A DNA stretch of 33,843 nt from contig NZ_PYOG01000032.1 in NCBI RefSeq assembly GCF_003026815.1, positions 1-33,843 of the forward strand. The letters are read 5' to 3'. A program made the translations under genes and the position numbers. Source of the DNA: Photobacterium damselae (GTDB lineage Bacteria; Pseudomonadota; Gammaproteobacteria; Enterobacterales; Vibrionaceae). This document shows, in pieces, positions 1 through 8,657 of this stretch. The notes under the pieces were generated by a model that searched no databases, was not told the DNA's origin, and worked only from the letters and a program-made list of their open reading frames with translations. The first letter of the stretch is position 1. Each line of letters opens with the position of its first letter.

Positions 1-743
1 ACCCAGGCGATCAATGGCACGGTTTCGATGACATCGATGATGACTGGTGTATGCTTGACCCAATCAAGGTGAGCCTACTAACTCCAGGACTTGATGACAA
101 AGGTCAATTCCTAGATAAAGGTGTTCCAGCAGCACTTGTTAGCGCATACCTAGGTCGTTTCGGTATCGTACCAACTCGTACAACTGACTTCCAAGTAATG
201 TTCCTATTCTCAATGGGTATTACTAAAGGTAAACGTGACACACTAATCAACACCTTGTTATCATTTAAGCGTCACTACGATGCAAACGCAGATCTAGAAG
301 TGATTCTACCTGAGCTAGTTGCAAGCAACCCTGCAGCTTACAAAGGTCTTGGTCTGAAAGATCTAGGTAACAAGATGTTTGAATACCTAGTTCGTCACAA
401 CCCAGGTCAGGTGCTAAACAACGCGTACTCAAGCCTACCAGAAATGGAGCTTAAACCACGTGATGCTTACCAGATGATCGTGTCTAACGACGTTGAGCTA
501 GTTGCTTCGGATGAACTTGTTGGTCGTGTTGCAGCGCACTCTGTTATCCCTTACCCACCAGGCATCCCAATGCTAATGGGTGGTGAAAACTTCGGTGACG
601 AAAACAGCCCACAAATCCAGTACCTAAAAGCGCTAGAAGCTTGGGATGAAGAGTTCCCTGGTTTCGAACACGAAACTGAAGGTGCTGAGATCGAGAACGG
701 TAAATACCACGTTCTATGTATCAAAAAAGATGCACTAAAATAA
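1..743 (+). CDS. adiA: Biodegradative arginine decarboxylase, C-terminal part (5' end outside window)
   Basis: PLP-dependent decarboxylase of the Orn/Lys/Arg group that converts arginine to agmatine and CO2, consuming a proton; in enterobacteria this is cytoplasmic acid resistance. The reading frame is open from base 3 and gives 246 residues to the TAA at 741-743; the PLP-lysine domain lies outside the window. What remains is the C-terminal domain. WHGFDDI, MLDPIKVSLLTPG, GIVPTRTTDFQVMFLFSMG, SFKRHYDAN, SVIPYPPGIPML and FPGFEHETEG follow E. coli AdiA, as remembered, much more closely than CadA/LdcC or SpeF. That supports arginine rather than lysine as substrate, but this is a similarity judgement on one third of the protein. 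The internal ATG at 51 is not the start. A strong hairpin terminator follows. No antiporter gene (AdiC) is visible within the window. Confidence 0.88.
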   Translation, partial: PGDQWHGFDDIDDDWCMLDPIKVSLLTPGLDDKGQFLDKGVPAALVSAYLGRFGIVPTRTTDFQVMFLFSMGITKGKRDTLINTLLSFKRHYDANADLEVILPELVASNPAAYKGLGLKDLGNKMFEYLVRHNPGQVLNNAYSSLPEMELKPRDAYQMIVSNDVELVASDELVGRVAAHSVIPYPPGIPMLMGGENFGDENSPQIQYLKALEAWDEEFPGFEHETEGAEIENGKYHVLCIKKDALK

Positions 744-765
744 TCAATAACTTATTGATTAAATG

Positions 766-799
766 AAAAAAGGCTAACGTGAAAGCGTTAGCCTTTTTT
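766..799 (+). terminator. Intrinsic terminator after arginine decarboxylase
   Basis: Perfect 8-bp stem GGCTAACG (772-779) with CGTTAGCC (786-793), 6-nt loop, followed by six T (794-799) and preceded by an A run. It ends the decarboxylase transcript about 25 nt after its stop. Confidence 0.9.
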
Positions 800-898
800 A
801 ATGGGTGTTAATTGTAATATTGCAAATTATAGAGACTCGATAACAAAGAGCTTCTTCCTCTAAAAATCTTCAGAGCCAGCAACTAACACAAAGCTTAC

Positions 899-1090
899 TT
901 ATGATTCTGCATTTACGCAGCGCTCTGCTTTTGCAAAAAGAGTGTCGCATTTTCTTTGCTGCTTCTCGTGTTCAACGGTACCAACAGGCAAGGTACTTAA
1001 TACCTCTTTAGCCTTATGATAGTCTTCTACAATAAGTGAAAATCGCTCTTCAAAAGTATTTTTTTTGATTTTTTTAGTTGGTTTACGCAT
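899..1090 (-). CDS. Small basic hypothetical protein (63 aa)
   Basis: I do not recognise this protein. It starts MRKPTKKIKKNTF, a strongly basic N-terminus, followed by a charged, probably helical stretch (FEERFSLIVEDYHKAKEVL) and a C-terminal helix with two cysteines (C48 and C58). There is no signal peptide or membrane segment. A GAG about 10 nt upstream of the ATG is only a weak ribosome-binding site. The basic tail could bind nucleic acid, but that is speculation. It lies alone in AT-rich DNA between the decarboxylase and the repeat protein. The amino-acid composition looks protein-like rather than random, which is the main reason for listing it; it could still be a chance ORF. Confidence 0.4.
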   Translation of the reverse strand: MRKPTKKIKKNTFEERFSLIVEDYHKAKEVLSTLPVGTVEHEKQQRKCDTLFAKAERCVNAES

Positions 1091-1464
1091 GATAATCTCG
1101 TCATATATCTTGTGATTTTAGAGCAAAGACAAAAGACAATTGCATAAATAAGTAATGATGAAAAGATAACACAGAGTGAAGATAACGATGTAAATCGAAA
1201 GGAAACTGGGAAGCTTTTAGATTAAATATCTGATTAAGAGTTATTGTCTGAACTGAAGCCAGTCTACATATAATTTGTATATATAGATACAAAAACCATG
1301 TCAAAATAATTTGCTTTATTTATACATAAAACAAATCTAGTTTAACGCGCTGTAATATATGACAAAAAATAATGACAATTAACTTTAACACTCAAGATTA
1401 TTAAATAGTAAGTGCTGTCATCATGAATAATAACAGCATAGATAGAGTATAAAAATCGATAAAA
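1091..1464. other. AT-rich intergenic stretch, no supported gene
   Basis: About 370 bases of very AT-rich DNA. The minus-strand ORF at 1101-1304 has a composition typical of translated AT-rich noncoding sequence and is not called. The only structure I see is a weak hairpin, TGCTGT (1413-1418) with ACAGCA (1433-1438) and a 14-nt loop. It could be a weak 3' end for the repeat-protein transcript coming from the right. No tRNA, riboswitch or mobile-element end is seen. Confidence 0.5.
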
Positions 1465-1818
1465 TTAGCTTAATGCTTGTACTCGAAGCTGAGTCGCATA
1501 ATTCATTCCGTAACTCTCCTCTCGATCTTTTTTCTTGCCTTGTGACTGTACCGAGATAGGTTGCTCATGTTTAGTCACTAAAGCCTGTATGCGCAGCTCT
1601 GTTGCTTTTGCCATACCATAGCTCTCTTCACGATCTTTTCTTACTGTGGCTTGGGGTTGCAGCTTAATAGGCTGCTGATGTTTAGCAACTAAAGCCTGAA
1701 CTCGTAACTGAGTCGCAGACTCCATACCATAACTTTCATCACGGTCATGAGCCATTACCATCGTGCTGGTCGTTAGTGCTGCAAGGATAAGTGCGGTAGA
1801 TGTAAATTTCATTGTCAT
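1465..1818 (-). CDS. Secreted protein made of three tandem DREESYGM repeats (117 aa), function unknown
   Basis: No family recognised. Residues 1-23 form a Sec signal peptide (MTMKFTSTALILAALTT, then STMVMA), with likely cleavage after A23. The mature 94 residues are three copies of one unit starting at D25, D62 and D98 (periods 37 and 36): DR(E/D)ESYGM, two variable residues, AT(Q/E)LR(V/I)QAL. In copies 1 and 2 this continues V-x-KH-x-QPI. Copy 3 stops right after QALS. Basic residues (RK, KKK) precede copies 2 and 3, so release of similar peptides by processing is conceivable but unproven. No cysteines, no membrane anchor. Copies use different synonymous codons, so they are old and protein-selected. 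GAGAGG five nt before the ATG at 1818 supports the start; the ATG two codons later is an alternative. An inverted-repeat cluster lies just upstream. Confidence 0.8.
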   Translation of the reverse strand: MTMKFTSTALILAALTTSTMVMAHDRDESYGMESATQLRVQALVAKHQQPIKLQPQATVRKDREESYGMAKATELRIQALVTKHEQPISVQSQGKKKDREESYGMNYATQLRVQALS

Positions 1819-1851
1819 AATAACCTCTCGTTTGGATGCAGCTATTATGTA

Positions 1852-1914
1852 TATTTACCGATTAAATGATAATACAGGTAAATATCAAAACATTATTACC
1901 AAATAAACGGTAAT
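1852..1914 (-). promoter_or_regulatory. Two inverted repeats upstream of the repeat-protein gene (candidate operators)
   Basis: On the + strand, TATTTACC (1852-1859) is matched by GGTAAATA (1877-1884), and ATTACC (1895-1900) by GGTAAT (1909-1914), the second pair with an 8-nt gap. All four half-sites share the core TTACC/GGTAA. They lie 34-96 nt upstream of the start codon, where a promoter and regulator site are expected. The regulator is unknown; the core does not match a site I can name with confidence. Chance occurrence in AT-rich DNA is possible for each pair, less so for four related half-sites. Confidence 0.45.
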
Positions 1915-1990
1915 TTTTAAGGGTCAATGAGGGGCTTATGGCATTGAGATATTTAACTTAATTTGGGTAGGCCTACTCAATAAAAGCAAC

Positions 1991-2016
1991 AAAGGCGAGG
2001 TTCTCTCCTCGCCTTT
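1991..2016 (-). terminator. Terminator of hemB
   Basis: Perfect 10-bp stem AAAGGCGAGG (1991-2000) with CCTCGCCTTT (2007-2016) and a 6-nt loop. It lies 30 nt beyond the hemB stop. On the minus strand the stem is followed by a moderately T-rich stretch. Confidence 0.8.
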
Positions 2017-2045
2017 GACTTGATAATAAAATAATCCAATACCGA

Positions 2046-3152
<1,107 letters not shown>

Positions 3153-3211
3153 CTATTTTGTCTAATCAATACTCCACAGCCATATATTTCGTATGATAAT
3201 AACACCCTAGT

Positions 3212-4000
3212 TTAGCGACCGCGAATATTAAAAAAACGCTCGCTATTAATTCGAGTTTGCGCAATTAACTGCTCTGGATTTTGACCTCGACACTGGGCGA
3301 TCACCTGAGCTATATGAGGCAAATATTGTGGCTCATTACGACTTGATTTTGGCTTTGGACGCAAATCGCGAGGTAAGAGATAAGGACAATCAGTTTCAAC
3401 CATCAAACGCTCATCAGGGATATGTTTCACCACATCTCGTAGCTCTAAGCCACGGCGTTCATCACATACCCAACCTGTGATACCAATATGTAGATCAAGA
3501 GCTAAACACTGTTTGAGTTCTTGCTCTGTACCTGTAAAACAGTGCAATACTGCAGCGGGTAATTTATCGCGCCACGGTGCCAGTATTGCCATAAAACGCT
3601 CATGCGCATCACGACAATGCATAAACACAGGCATGTTCAGCTCAGCAGCTAAAGCCAGTTGCGCTTCAAACACAGCCTCTTGTATAGGACGTGGCGAGAA
3701 ATCACGATTGAAATCCAAACCACATTCGCCAATTGCTACCACTTGAGGAAGCAGAGCTAATTGACGCAAAGGCGCTAGGCTTAAATCAGTCACCGACTTG
3801 GCATCGTGGGGATGAACTCCAGCGGTGCTAAAACAGTAATCAGGCCACATAGTTGCAAGTTCGGCGGCATGCTGGCTCTCTTCAATGTTGGTGCCTGTTA
3901 TCACGATGCCAGTAACACCCGCTTGTTGAGCTCGTTCAATCAGCTCTGGGCGGTCTTTATCAAACCGATCGTTGGTCAGGTTTACCCCGATATCAATCAT
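3212..4000 (-). CDS. tatD: TatD-family metal-dependent deoxyribonuclease
   Basis: TIM-barrel metallohydrolase of the TatD family (262 aa; E. coli TatD about 260), a cytoplasmic Mg-dependent 3'-5' exonuclease on DNA/RNA implicated in peroxide-damage repair; despite its name it is not needed for Tat export. Visible motifs are MIDIGVNLT at the N-terminus, STAGVHPHD (H63, H65), [11 protein letters not shown] (E92), [11 protein letters not shown] (H128), VLHCFTG (H153), [12 protein letters not shown] and [13 protein letters not shown] (D204), the expected metal and catalytic residues. It follows tatC as in E. coli, but a strong hairpin terminator stands in the 71-nt gap, so much of its transcription probably comes from another promoter or read-through. 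Confidence 0.95.
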   Translation of the reverse strand: MIDIGVNLTNDRFDKDRPELIERAQQAGVTGIVITGTNIEESQHAAELATMWPDYCFSTAGVHPHDAKSVTDLSLAPLRQLALLPQVVAIGECGLDFNRDFSPRPIQEAVFEAQLALAAELNMPVFMHCRDAHERFMAILAPWRDKLPAAVLHCFTGTEQELKQCLALDLHIGITGWVCDERRGLELRDVVKHIPDERLMVETDCPYLLPRDLRPKPKSSRNEPQYLPHIAQVIAQCRGQNPEQLIAQTRINSERFFNIRGR

Positions 4001-4023
4001 CCTTTACTTCCTCTGTGATACAA

Positions 4024-4050
4024 AAAAACCGGCAAACAGCGCCGGTTTTT
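4024..4050. terminator. Bidirectional-looking terminator between tatC and tatD
   Basis: AAAAACCGGC (4024-4033) pairs with GCCGGTTTTT (4041-4050), 7-nt loop. It lies between the tatC stop and the tatD start and should end or attenuate the ubi-tat transcript before tatD. Confidence 0.85.
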
Positions 4051-4071
4051 TACTATTACACATAAATGCGT

Positions 4072-4827
4072 TTAGTCATCATATTGTTCTTCTTCTGCTT
4101 CGTCATTATCACGAACATAGTAACGAGAGAAGAATAAGCCTACTTCAAACAGCAGACACATAGGCACAGCCAATAAGGTCTGTGAAATGATATCTGGCGG
4201 TGTCAGTAGCATACCAACGACAAATGCAGCCACAATAATATATGGACGTTTTTCACGTAAACTTTGTGGGTCGGTTGCGCCAGTCCAGCATAGCAAAATA
4301 ATTGCTACAGGCACTTCAAACGCAATACCAAACGCCATAAACAGAGCGAGAACAAAGTCCAAATAGCTCATAATATCTGTGGCAACTTGTACCCCAGCAG
4401 GCGCTGTACTGGTGAAGAATTTGAATACTAAAGGGAAAACCACAAAGTACGCAAACGCTACACCGACATAAAACAGAACCGAACTCGATACCAGCAGTGG
4501 CACGATCATTTTACGTTCGTGCTTATACAAGCCTGGCGCTACAAAAGCCCATACTTGATATAAGATCATTGGTACAGCAATGAAAACTGATGTGACCAAG
4601 GTTAGTTTAATTGGAGCAAAGAAAGGTGACGCAACATCAGTCGCAATCATTGTCGCACCAGCAGGCATACGCTCGACTAGAGGTGCTGACAAGAAAGTAT
4701 AGATGTCATTCGAAAACCAAACTAAGCACAAGAAAACCACTAGGACACTTAATAGGGAACGCAAAATGCGATTACGTAGCTCAAGTAAATGGCTAAATAA
4801 CGGCTGCGTTTCTTCAACTGTCGACAT
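4072..4827 (-). CDS. tatC: Sec-independent protein translocase subunit TatC
   Basis: Polytopic inner-membrane core of the twin-arginine translocase; with TatB it forms the receptor for RR signal peptides of folded, often cofactor-containing proteins. The 251 residues contain six predicted transmembrane helices. The conserved signal-peptide-binding surface is visible: E16 and R18 in HLLELRNRI and E104 in [21 protein letters not shown] and [22 protein letters not shown] are typical TatC segments. The acidic C-terminus ([12 protein letters not shown]) is cytoplasmic. It starts 11 nt after tatB ends, consistent with one tatABC transcript. Confidence 0.97.
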   Translation of the reverse strand: MSTVEETQPLFSHLLELRNRILRSLLSVLVVFLCLVWFSNDIYTFLSAPLVERMPAGATMIATDVASPFFAPIKLTLVTSVFIAVPMILYQVWAFVAPGLYKHERKMIVPLLVSSSVLFYVGVAFAYFVVFPLVFKFFTSTAPAGVQVATDIMSYLDFVLALFMAFGIAFEVPVAIILLCWTGATDPQSLREKRPYIIVAAFVVGMLLTPPDIISQTLLAVPMCLLFEVGLFFSRYYVRDNDEAEEEQYDD

Positions 4828-4838
4828 AGTGATGTATT

Positions 4839-5186
4839 TTATTCCTGCTTGTCAGAAGTCGTTGCTGAGGTTTGCTCGCTTTTTTTGGCTTCAGGAGAAT
4901 ATGGACGCTGCACCTCATCGGCCGCTTTTTTCAATTCATCTACTGATTTTTGTAGATCAGGAGACAAATCTTTCATATTCATCTGTTCAGCTTTACGAAG
5001 GTTTTCCTGCAATTCCTGAATTTTCAGTTCTTGTGATAACTCATCTTTAACTGAATTTGCCATATTACGAACAGCACCTATCCACTGCGAAACGGTACGA
5101 ATCGCAACGGGTAGACGTTCCGGCCCCAGTACTACTAATCCCACCACCGAGATAAGTACTAACTCCCAGAACCCGATCTCAAACAC
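4839..5186 (-). CDS. tatB: Sec-independent protein translocase subunit TatB
   Basis: Single-span inner-membrane partner of TatC. Residues about 3-20 ([20 protein letters not shown]) form the short N-terminal helix, with the TatB-typical GPERLP hinge followed by an amphipathic helix ([24 protein letters not shown]). The rest is a charged, flexible tail. The glutamate near the N-terminus (E3) and E8 are typical of TatB and separate it from TatA. At 115 aa it is shorter than E. coli TatB (171) only in the non-conserved tail. It starts three nt downstream of the tatA stop. Confidence 0.96.
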   Translation of the reverse strand: MFEIGFWELVLISVVGLVVLGPERLPVAIRTVSQWIGAVRNMANSVKDELSQELKIQELQENLRKAEQMNMKDLSPDLQKSVDELKKAADEVQRPYSPEAKKSEQTSATTSDKQE

Positions 5187-5189
5187 GTC

Positions 5190-5450
5190 TTAAACCTGCT
5201 CTTTGTCTTTTTGGTCTTTTTGAACGTTTTCAGCTTGCTGCTTTTCTTCAGTAAGTTTCTTCTGTTCAAAGTCTGCGTCATCTGCTGCTGTTTTCTTAGC
5301 AGTAGTGTCGTCTTCGTCGCTGATCGCCTTCTTGAAGCCTTTCACTGCAGAGCCTAGGTCACCACCTAGTGTGCGAAGCTTCTTCGTACCGAATAGAAGA
5401 ACGATGATTAAAGCAATGATTAACAATTGCCAGATACTGATACCACCCAT
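5190..5450 (-). CDS. tatA: Sec-independent protein translocase subunit TatA
   Basis: Pore- or membrane-weakening subunit that oligomerises on the TatBC-substrate complex. The 86 residues show [20 protein letters not shown] as the membrane helix, then [23 protein letters not shown], the hallmark hinge and amphipathic helix, and a lysine/glutamate-rich tail. It is the first tat gene, 74 nt after ubiB on the same strand. A possible promoter lies in that gap, but read-through from ubiB is equally likely. Confidence 0.96.
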   Translation of the reverse strand: MGGISIWQLLIIALIIVLLFGTKKLRTLGGDLGSAVKGFKKAISDEDDTTAKKTAADDADFEQKKLTEEKQQAENVQKDQKDKEQV

Positions 5451-5477
5451 GCTTGTTTTACCTCAGCTCTTTGTGGT

Positions 5478-5506
5478 TAATAACGAAAGGTTGTTGCTAT
5501 TGTAAA
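5478..5506 (-). promoter_or_regulatory. Candidate sigma-70 promoter for tatABC
   Basis: On the minus strand, TTTACA (complement of 5501-5506) and TTATTA (complement of 5478-5483) are separated by exactly 17 nt, 28-56 nt upstream of the tatA start. The -10 element is poor, so this is only suggestive. Confidence 0.3.
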
Positions 5507-5524
5507 GGTTGTTTACTTTACCGT

Positions 5525-7159
5525 CTATCGGCGGCAATTTCGCCAACCTAAAAACCAAAATGTGACGCCAACACCCGCAGAAATTGCCGGATACGTTGCC
5601 ACGTGATTACTAAAAAGTATGGCAGAACATATAATAAGCGTTGCACCGATACCAAAATAGAACCGAGCTTGGTTCTGGTAGCGTCGATTTGTCATGAAAT
5701 GCTCATAGAGTTTATCGACACGTTGATTCATTGCCTTGCCTTGGCGCAAACTGTCATACAGTAATTCAGGTAACTCGGGCAGCTTCTCAGCCCAAAATGG
5801 CGCTTTATTTTTCACCGCATCCATAATGGCTTGAGTCCCGACCTGACGTGACATCCAGTCTTCTAAAAATGGTTTTGCTGTAGCCCACAAATCAAGTTGC
5901 GGATACAACTGACGCCCCAACCCTTCAACATACAACAAGGTTTTTTGCAGTAAAACCAGCTGTGGTTGCACTTCCATATTAAAGCGGCGCGCGGTATTAA
6001 ATAAATTCAGCAACACATGGCCAAATGAGATCTCACACAGAGGCTTCTCAAATATCGGCTCACACACAGTACGAATCGCAAACTCAAACTCATCAATATT
6101 AGTATCGTGCGGAACCCAACCGGAATCGACATGTAATTCAGCCACTTTGCGGTAGTCTCGATGGAAAAAAGCCAGCAAGTTTTCTGCTAAGTAGCGCTTA
6201 TCTTCTCGATTAAGCGTTCCCACAATACCACAGTCAAGTGCGATCCATTGTGGTGTCTCAGGGTGCTCGTAAGAAACGAAAATATTCCCTGGGTGCATGT
6301 CTGCGTGGAAGAAACTATCACGGAATACCTGCGTAAAGAAGATATTCACTGCATTTTCCGATAATAATTTTAAATTGGTTCCGTTTGCTTTCAGAGCCTC
6401 AATATTGGAAACCTGAATCCCATAGATGCGTTCCATCACCAATAAGTTGGTTCGACAGTAGTCACTAAAGACTTCAGGTACGTATAATGTCTCATCACCA
6501 GCAAAGTTACGGCGCAGCTGAATGCTGTTTGCCGCTTCTCGCATCAAGTCTAATTCATCGATCAGCGTCTTTTCGTACTCACGGACTACTTCAACTGGAC
6601 GCAGCCGACGCGCTTCAGGTACCAGTTTTGCCAATAAACGCGCCATACGATACATCAATTTAATATCGGCTTGGATCACAGGCAAGATATCTGGGCGAAT
6701 CACCTTAAGAACCACTTCGCGCCCATTTTCTTTTAAGACGGCGGTATGAACCTGAGCAATAGAGGCTGATGCTAACGGCTCAATAGAGAAATCATCGAAC
6801 CACTGTTCAAGCGCACCACCAAGAGCTTGCTCCATCTGTGCTTTTGCCAACTCACCATCAAAAGGCTCTACTTGGTCTTGCAGTAGAGCAAGCTGATCGG
6901 CGATATGAGGCGGAAACAGATCGCGGCGAGTTGATAGCATCTGCCCAAATTTGATCCACACCGGACCTAACTCTTGCAGAGCCAAACGTAATCGCTGACC
7001 TAATGGCTTATCTTGATGTTCGTTCTTGAGCCAGAAAAGGCTTTTGCGTAATTTTTTCGGTAGTTGCACCCGAGGATCGTCAGGGAGCAATTCGTCTAAA
7101 CCATAACGCAACTGTACTGCGGTAATATGGTAAAGACGACGTAATTCGGAAAAGGTCAT
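5525..7159 (-). CDS. ubiB: Ubiquinone biosynthesis protein UbiB (atypical ABC1/ADCK kinase-like ATPase)
   Basis: Membrane-associated ATPase of the UbiB/COQ8 family that supports ubiquinone biosynthesis, probably by handling the lipid intermediates of the Ubi complex. Family signatures are the KxGQ motif ([14 protein letters not shown]), the alanine-rich loop replacing the P-loop (ASASIAQVH), the VLKVIRP lysine, HADMHPGN and the metal-binding DCGIVG. Two C-terminal membrane helices span roughly the last 45 residues ([15 protein letters not shown] and [14 protein letters not shown]). The second ATG (7159, 544 aa) is preferred: AAAAGG lies five nt upstream of it but only two nt from the first ATG at 7162, and E. 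coli UbiB aligns from there. Third gene of ubiEJB; the gap to ubiJ is nine nt from the chosen start. Confidence 0.97.
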   Translation of the reverse strand: MTFSELRRLYHITAVQLRYGLDELLPDDPRVQLPKKLRKSLFWLKNEHQDKPLGQRLRLALQELGPVWIKFGQMLSTRRDLFPPHIADQLALLQDQVEPFDGELAKAQMEQALGGALEQWFDDFSIEPLASASIAQVHTAVLKENGREVVLKVIRPDILPVIQADIKLMYRMARLLAKLVPEARRLRPVEVVREYEKTLIDELDLMREAANSIQLRRNFAGDETLYVPEVFSDYCRTNLLVMERIYGIQVSNIEALKANGTNLKLLSENAVNIFFTQVFRDSFFHADMHPGNIFVSYEHPETPQWIALDCGIVGTLNREDKRYLAENLLAFFHRDYRKVAELHVDSGWVPHDTNIDEFEFAIRTVCEPIFEKPLCEISFGHVLLNLFNTARRFNMEVQPQLVLLQKTLLYVEGLGRQLYPQLDLWATAKPFLEDWMSRQVGTQAIMDAVKNKAPFWAEKLPELPELLYDSLRQGKAMNQRVDKLYEHFMTNRRYQNQARFYFGIGATLIICSAILFSNHVATYPAISAGVGVTFWFLGWRNCRR

Positions 7160-7168
7160 CATGGCCTT

Positions 7169-7771
7169 TTAAGATTCCAATAGTCGATTTAAACGAGCTT
7201 CTAACCGAGCGGTTGCCGACTTAACATCATCCACCTGATCAGCAAAATAGGCGATCTCAAGTGGTGATGGTACGACTTTCCACTCTTCAGTTAAGGTTTC
7301 AGCCAACTGCTGCTGACGGCGGGTTAAAATGCGTTTTACTTGCTCAGCACCACCTTTAACTGATGACACGAGCGTATGAGCCACAATATCTCCAGTATAG
7401 TGAGATAGTTTTTCTTCCACATCGGGCTTTAACCCACCAAGCAGCGTAGCAAACTGTTGTGCCAATTGAATATCACCCGATAGCATTAATTTATCGGCTT
7501 TAATCAACTGAGTCAGCTGGCTAGATTGACGCAGCTGAGGCAGTACCGCCAAATTCAATGCCAATTGACAATCGACCTCACCTTCAAACGCGGCAAGGAC
7601 ATCAATTTGCTGACTAAAGACAAAAAACAACGTCTTATTTAGCTCATTAAAAGTCACACTGATTACTTTACCGCGTAGGCGATTAAGGCGACGACCACTG
7701 TCTGCATCTTCTTTTAGCAGTTGATTCAGTGCCGTTTCTACCGTTCCAGTGATAAAAACATCAATTGGCAT
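7169..7771 (-). CDS. ubiJ: Ubiquinone biosynthesis accessory factor UbiJ (SCP2 domain)
   Basis: Soluble accessory factor of the aerobic Ubi complex. It binds polyprenyl lipids through an N-terminal SCP2 sterol-carrier-like domain (about residues 10-115; INTERNAL stretch VISVTFNELNKTLFFVFS and the LMLSGDIQLAQQFATLLGGL motif) and forms a heteromer with UbiK through its C-terminal helical region. At 200 aa it matches E. coli UbiJ (YigP, 201). The C-terminus is predicted coiled coil (QVDDVKSATARLEARLNRLLES). It lies between ubiE and ubiB with eight- and nine-nt gaps, the conserved ubiEJB order. Its partner UbiK is encoded at 30815-31075 in this window. Confidence 0.95.
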   Translation of the reverse strand: MPIDVFITGTVETALNQLLKEDADSGRRLNRLRGKVISVTFNELNKTLFFVFSQQIDVLAAFEGEVDCQLALNLAVLPQLRQSSQLTQLIKADKLMLSGDIQLAQQFATLLGGLKPDVEEKLSHYTGDIVAHTLVSSVKGGAEQVKRILTRRQQQLAETLTEEWKVVPSPLEIAYFADQVDDVKSATARLEARLNRLLES

Positions 7772-7779
7772 AATGGTCC

Positions 7780-8535
7780 TTAAAACTTATAACCACGGTG
7801 TAGGGCAACAATTCCCCCCGTTAAATTGTAGTAAGTTGTTTGTTCAAACCCAGCATCTTCCATCATACCTTTTAAGGTTTCTTGATCTGGGTGCATACGA
7901 ATAGATTCAGCCAAATAGCGGTAACTTTCGCTGTCATTCGCTACTAACTCACCCATTTTTGGCAAAATATGGAAAGAGTATGCGTCATAAATCTTTGATA
8001 GCGGCTCAACAATAGGTTTTGAGAACTCCAATACCAATAAGCGACCACCTGGCTTCAAAACACGAAACATCGAGCGCAAAGCTTTATCTTTGTCGGTCAC
8101 ATTACGTAGACAGAAGCTGATAGTAATACAGTCAAAGTAATTATCAGGAAATGGCAATTCTTCTGCGTTAGCTTGAACATAACCTACGTTCCCAACTACA
8201 CCGATATCACGCAACTTACTGCGACCAACTTTTAGCATCGAGTTATTGATATCAGCCAAAATAACTTGACCATCCTCACCCACAATGCGAGAGAATTTAG
8301 CGGTTAGGTCACCAGTACCACCACCCAAATCCAAGATGCGCTGGCCACGGCGTGCGCCACTGCAATCAATGGTGAAACGCTTCCACGCGCGGTGAATACC
8401 AAAAGACATAACATCGTTCATCATGTCGTATTTTGCTGCAACCGAGTGAAATACCTCAGCAACCATGGCAGCTTTATCGTCTTTCGCTACTGTACGAAAG
8501 CCAAAGTGGGTCGTTTCTTGAGTGGTGTCCGTCAT
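7780..8535 (-). CDS. ubiE: Bifunctional demethylmenaquinone / 2-methoxy-6-polyprenyl-1,4-benzoquinol methyltransferase
   Basis: SAM-dependent class I methyltransferase performing the C-methylation steps of both ubiquinone and menaquinone synthesis. It is 251 aa, the same as E. coli UbiE. The SAM-binding motif I is [12 protein letters not shown] (residues 67-78). The family signatures [23 protein letters not shown] and [38 protein letters not shown] are present. First gene of ubiEJB. The 122-nt gap to rmuC contains a candidate promoter and a hairpin in the leader. Confidence 0.98.
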   Translation of the reverse strand: MTDTTQETTHFGFRTVAKDDKAAMVAEVFHSVAAKYDMMNDVMSFGIHRAWKRFTIDCSGARRGQRILDLGGGTGDLTAKFSRIVGEDGQVILADINNSMLKVGRSKLRDIGVVGNVGYVQANAEELPFPDNYFDCITISFCLRNVTDKDKALRSMFRVLKPGGRLLVLEFSKPIVEPLSKIYDAYSFHILPKMGELVANDSESYRYLAESIRMHPDQETLKGMMEDAGFEQTTYYNLTGGIVALHRGYKF

Positions 8536-8550
8536 GTTAAATCCGTTCTA

Positions 8551-8587
8551 TAAAACCTATCTGGTTATCCTTAGCTGAACCGATAGG
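8551..8587 (-). terminator. Hairpin with T-rich tail in the rmuC-ubiE gap (rmuC terminator or ubiE leader attenuator)
   Basis: On the minus strand CCTATC-GGTT pairs with AACC-A-GATAGG (6 + 4 bp around a one-base bulge, 11-nt loop; + coordinates 8556-8566 and 8578-8587), followed by TTTTAT. The right arm overlaps a perfect 12-bp palindrome GATAGGCCTATC at 8582-8593. It can end rmuC transcripts, or act within the ubiE leader if the promoter at 8615-8643 is real. Confidence 0.45.
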
Positions 8588-8614
8588 CCTATCATCATAT
8601 ACTTCGGTGACCCT

Positions 8615-8643
8615 AGTGTACTTGATGCTTGCGAATTGCTCAA
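8615..8643 (-). promoter_or_regulatory. Candidate sigma-70 promoter for ubiEJB
   Basis: Minus-strand TTGAGC (complement of 8638-8643), 17-nt spacer, TACACT (complement of 8615-8620), about 80 nt upstream of the ubiE start. The match is fair, not strong. Confidence 0.35.
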
Positions 8644-8657
8644 AGCACTAGCGTCAT

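Noticed and set aside
1101..1304. 67-aa minus-strand ORF just upstream of the 63-aa gene
   Set aside because: Composition (F, L, I, Y, H rich) is that of translated AT-rich noncoding DNA, with no ribosome-binding site or motif.
5525..7162. Plus-strand ORFs inside ubiB, hemB, tatD, rmuC and the RND gene
   Set aside because: They are antisense shadows of well-conserved genes and show no family motif.
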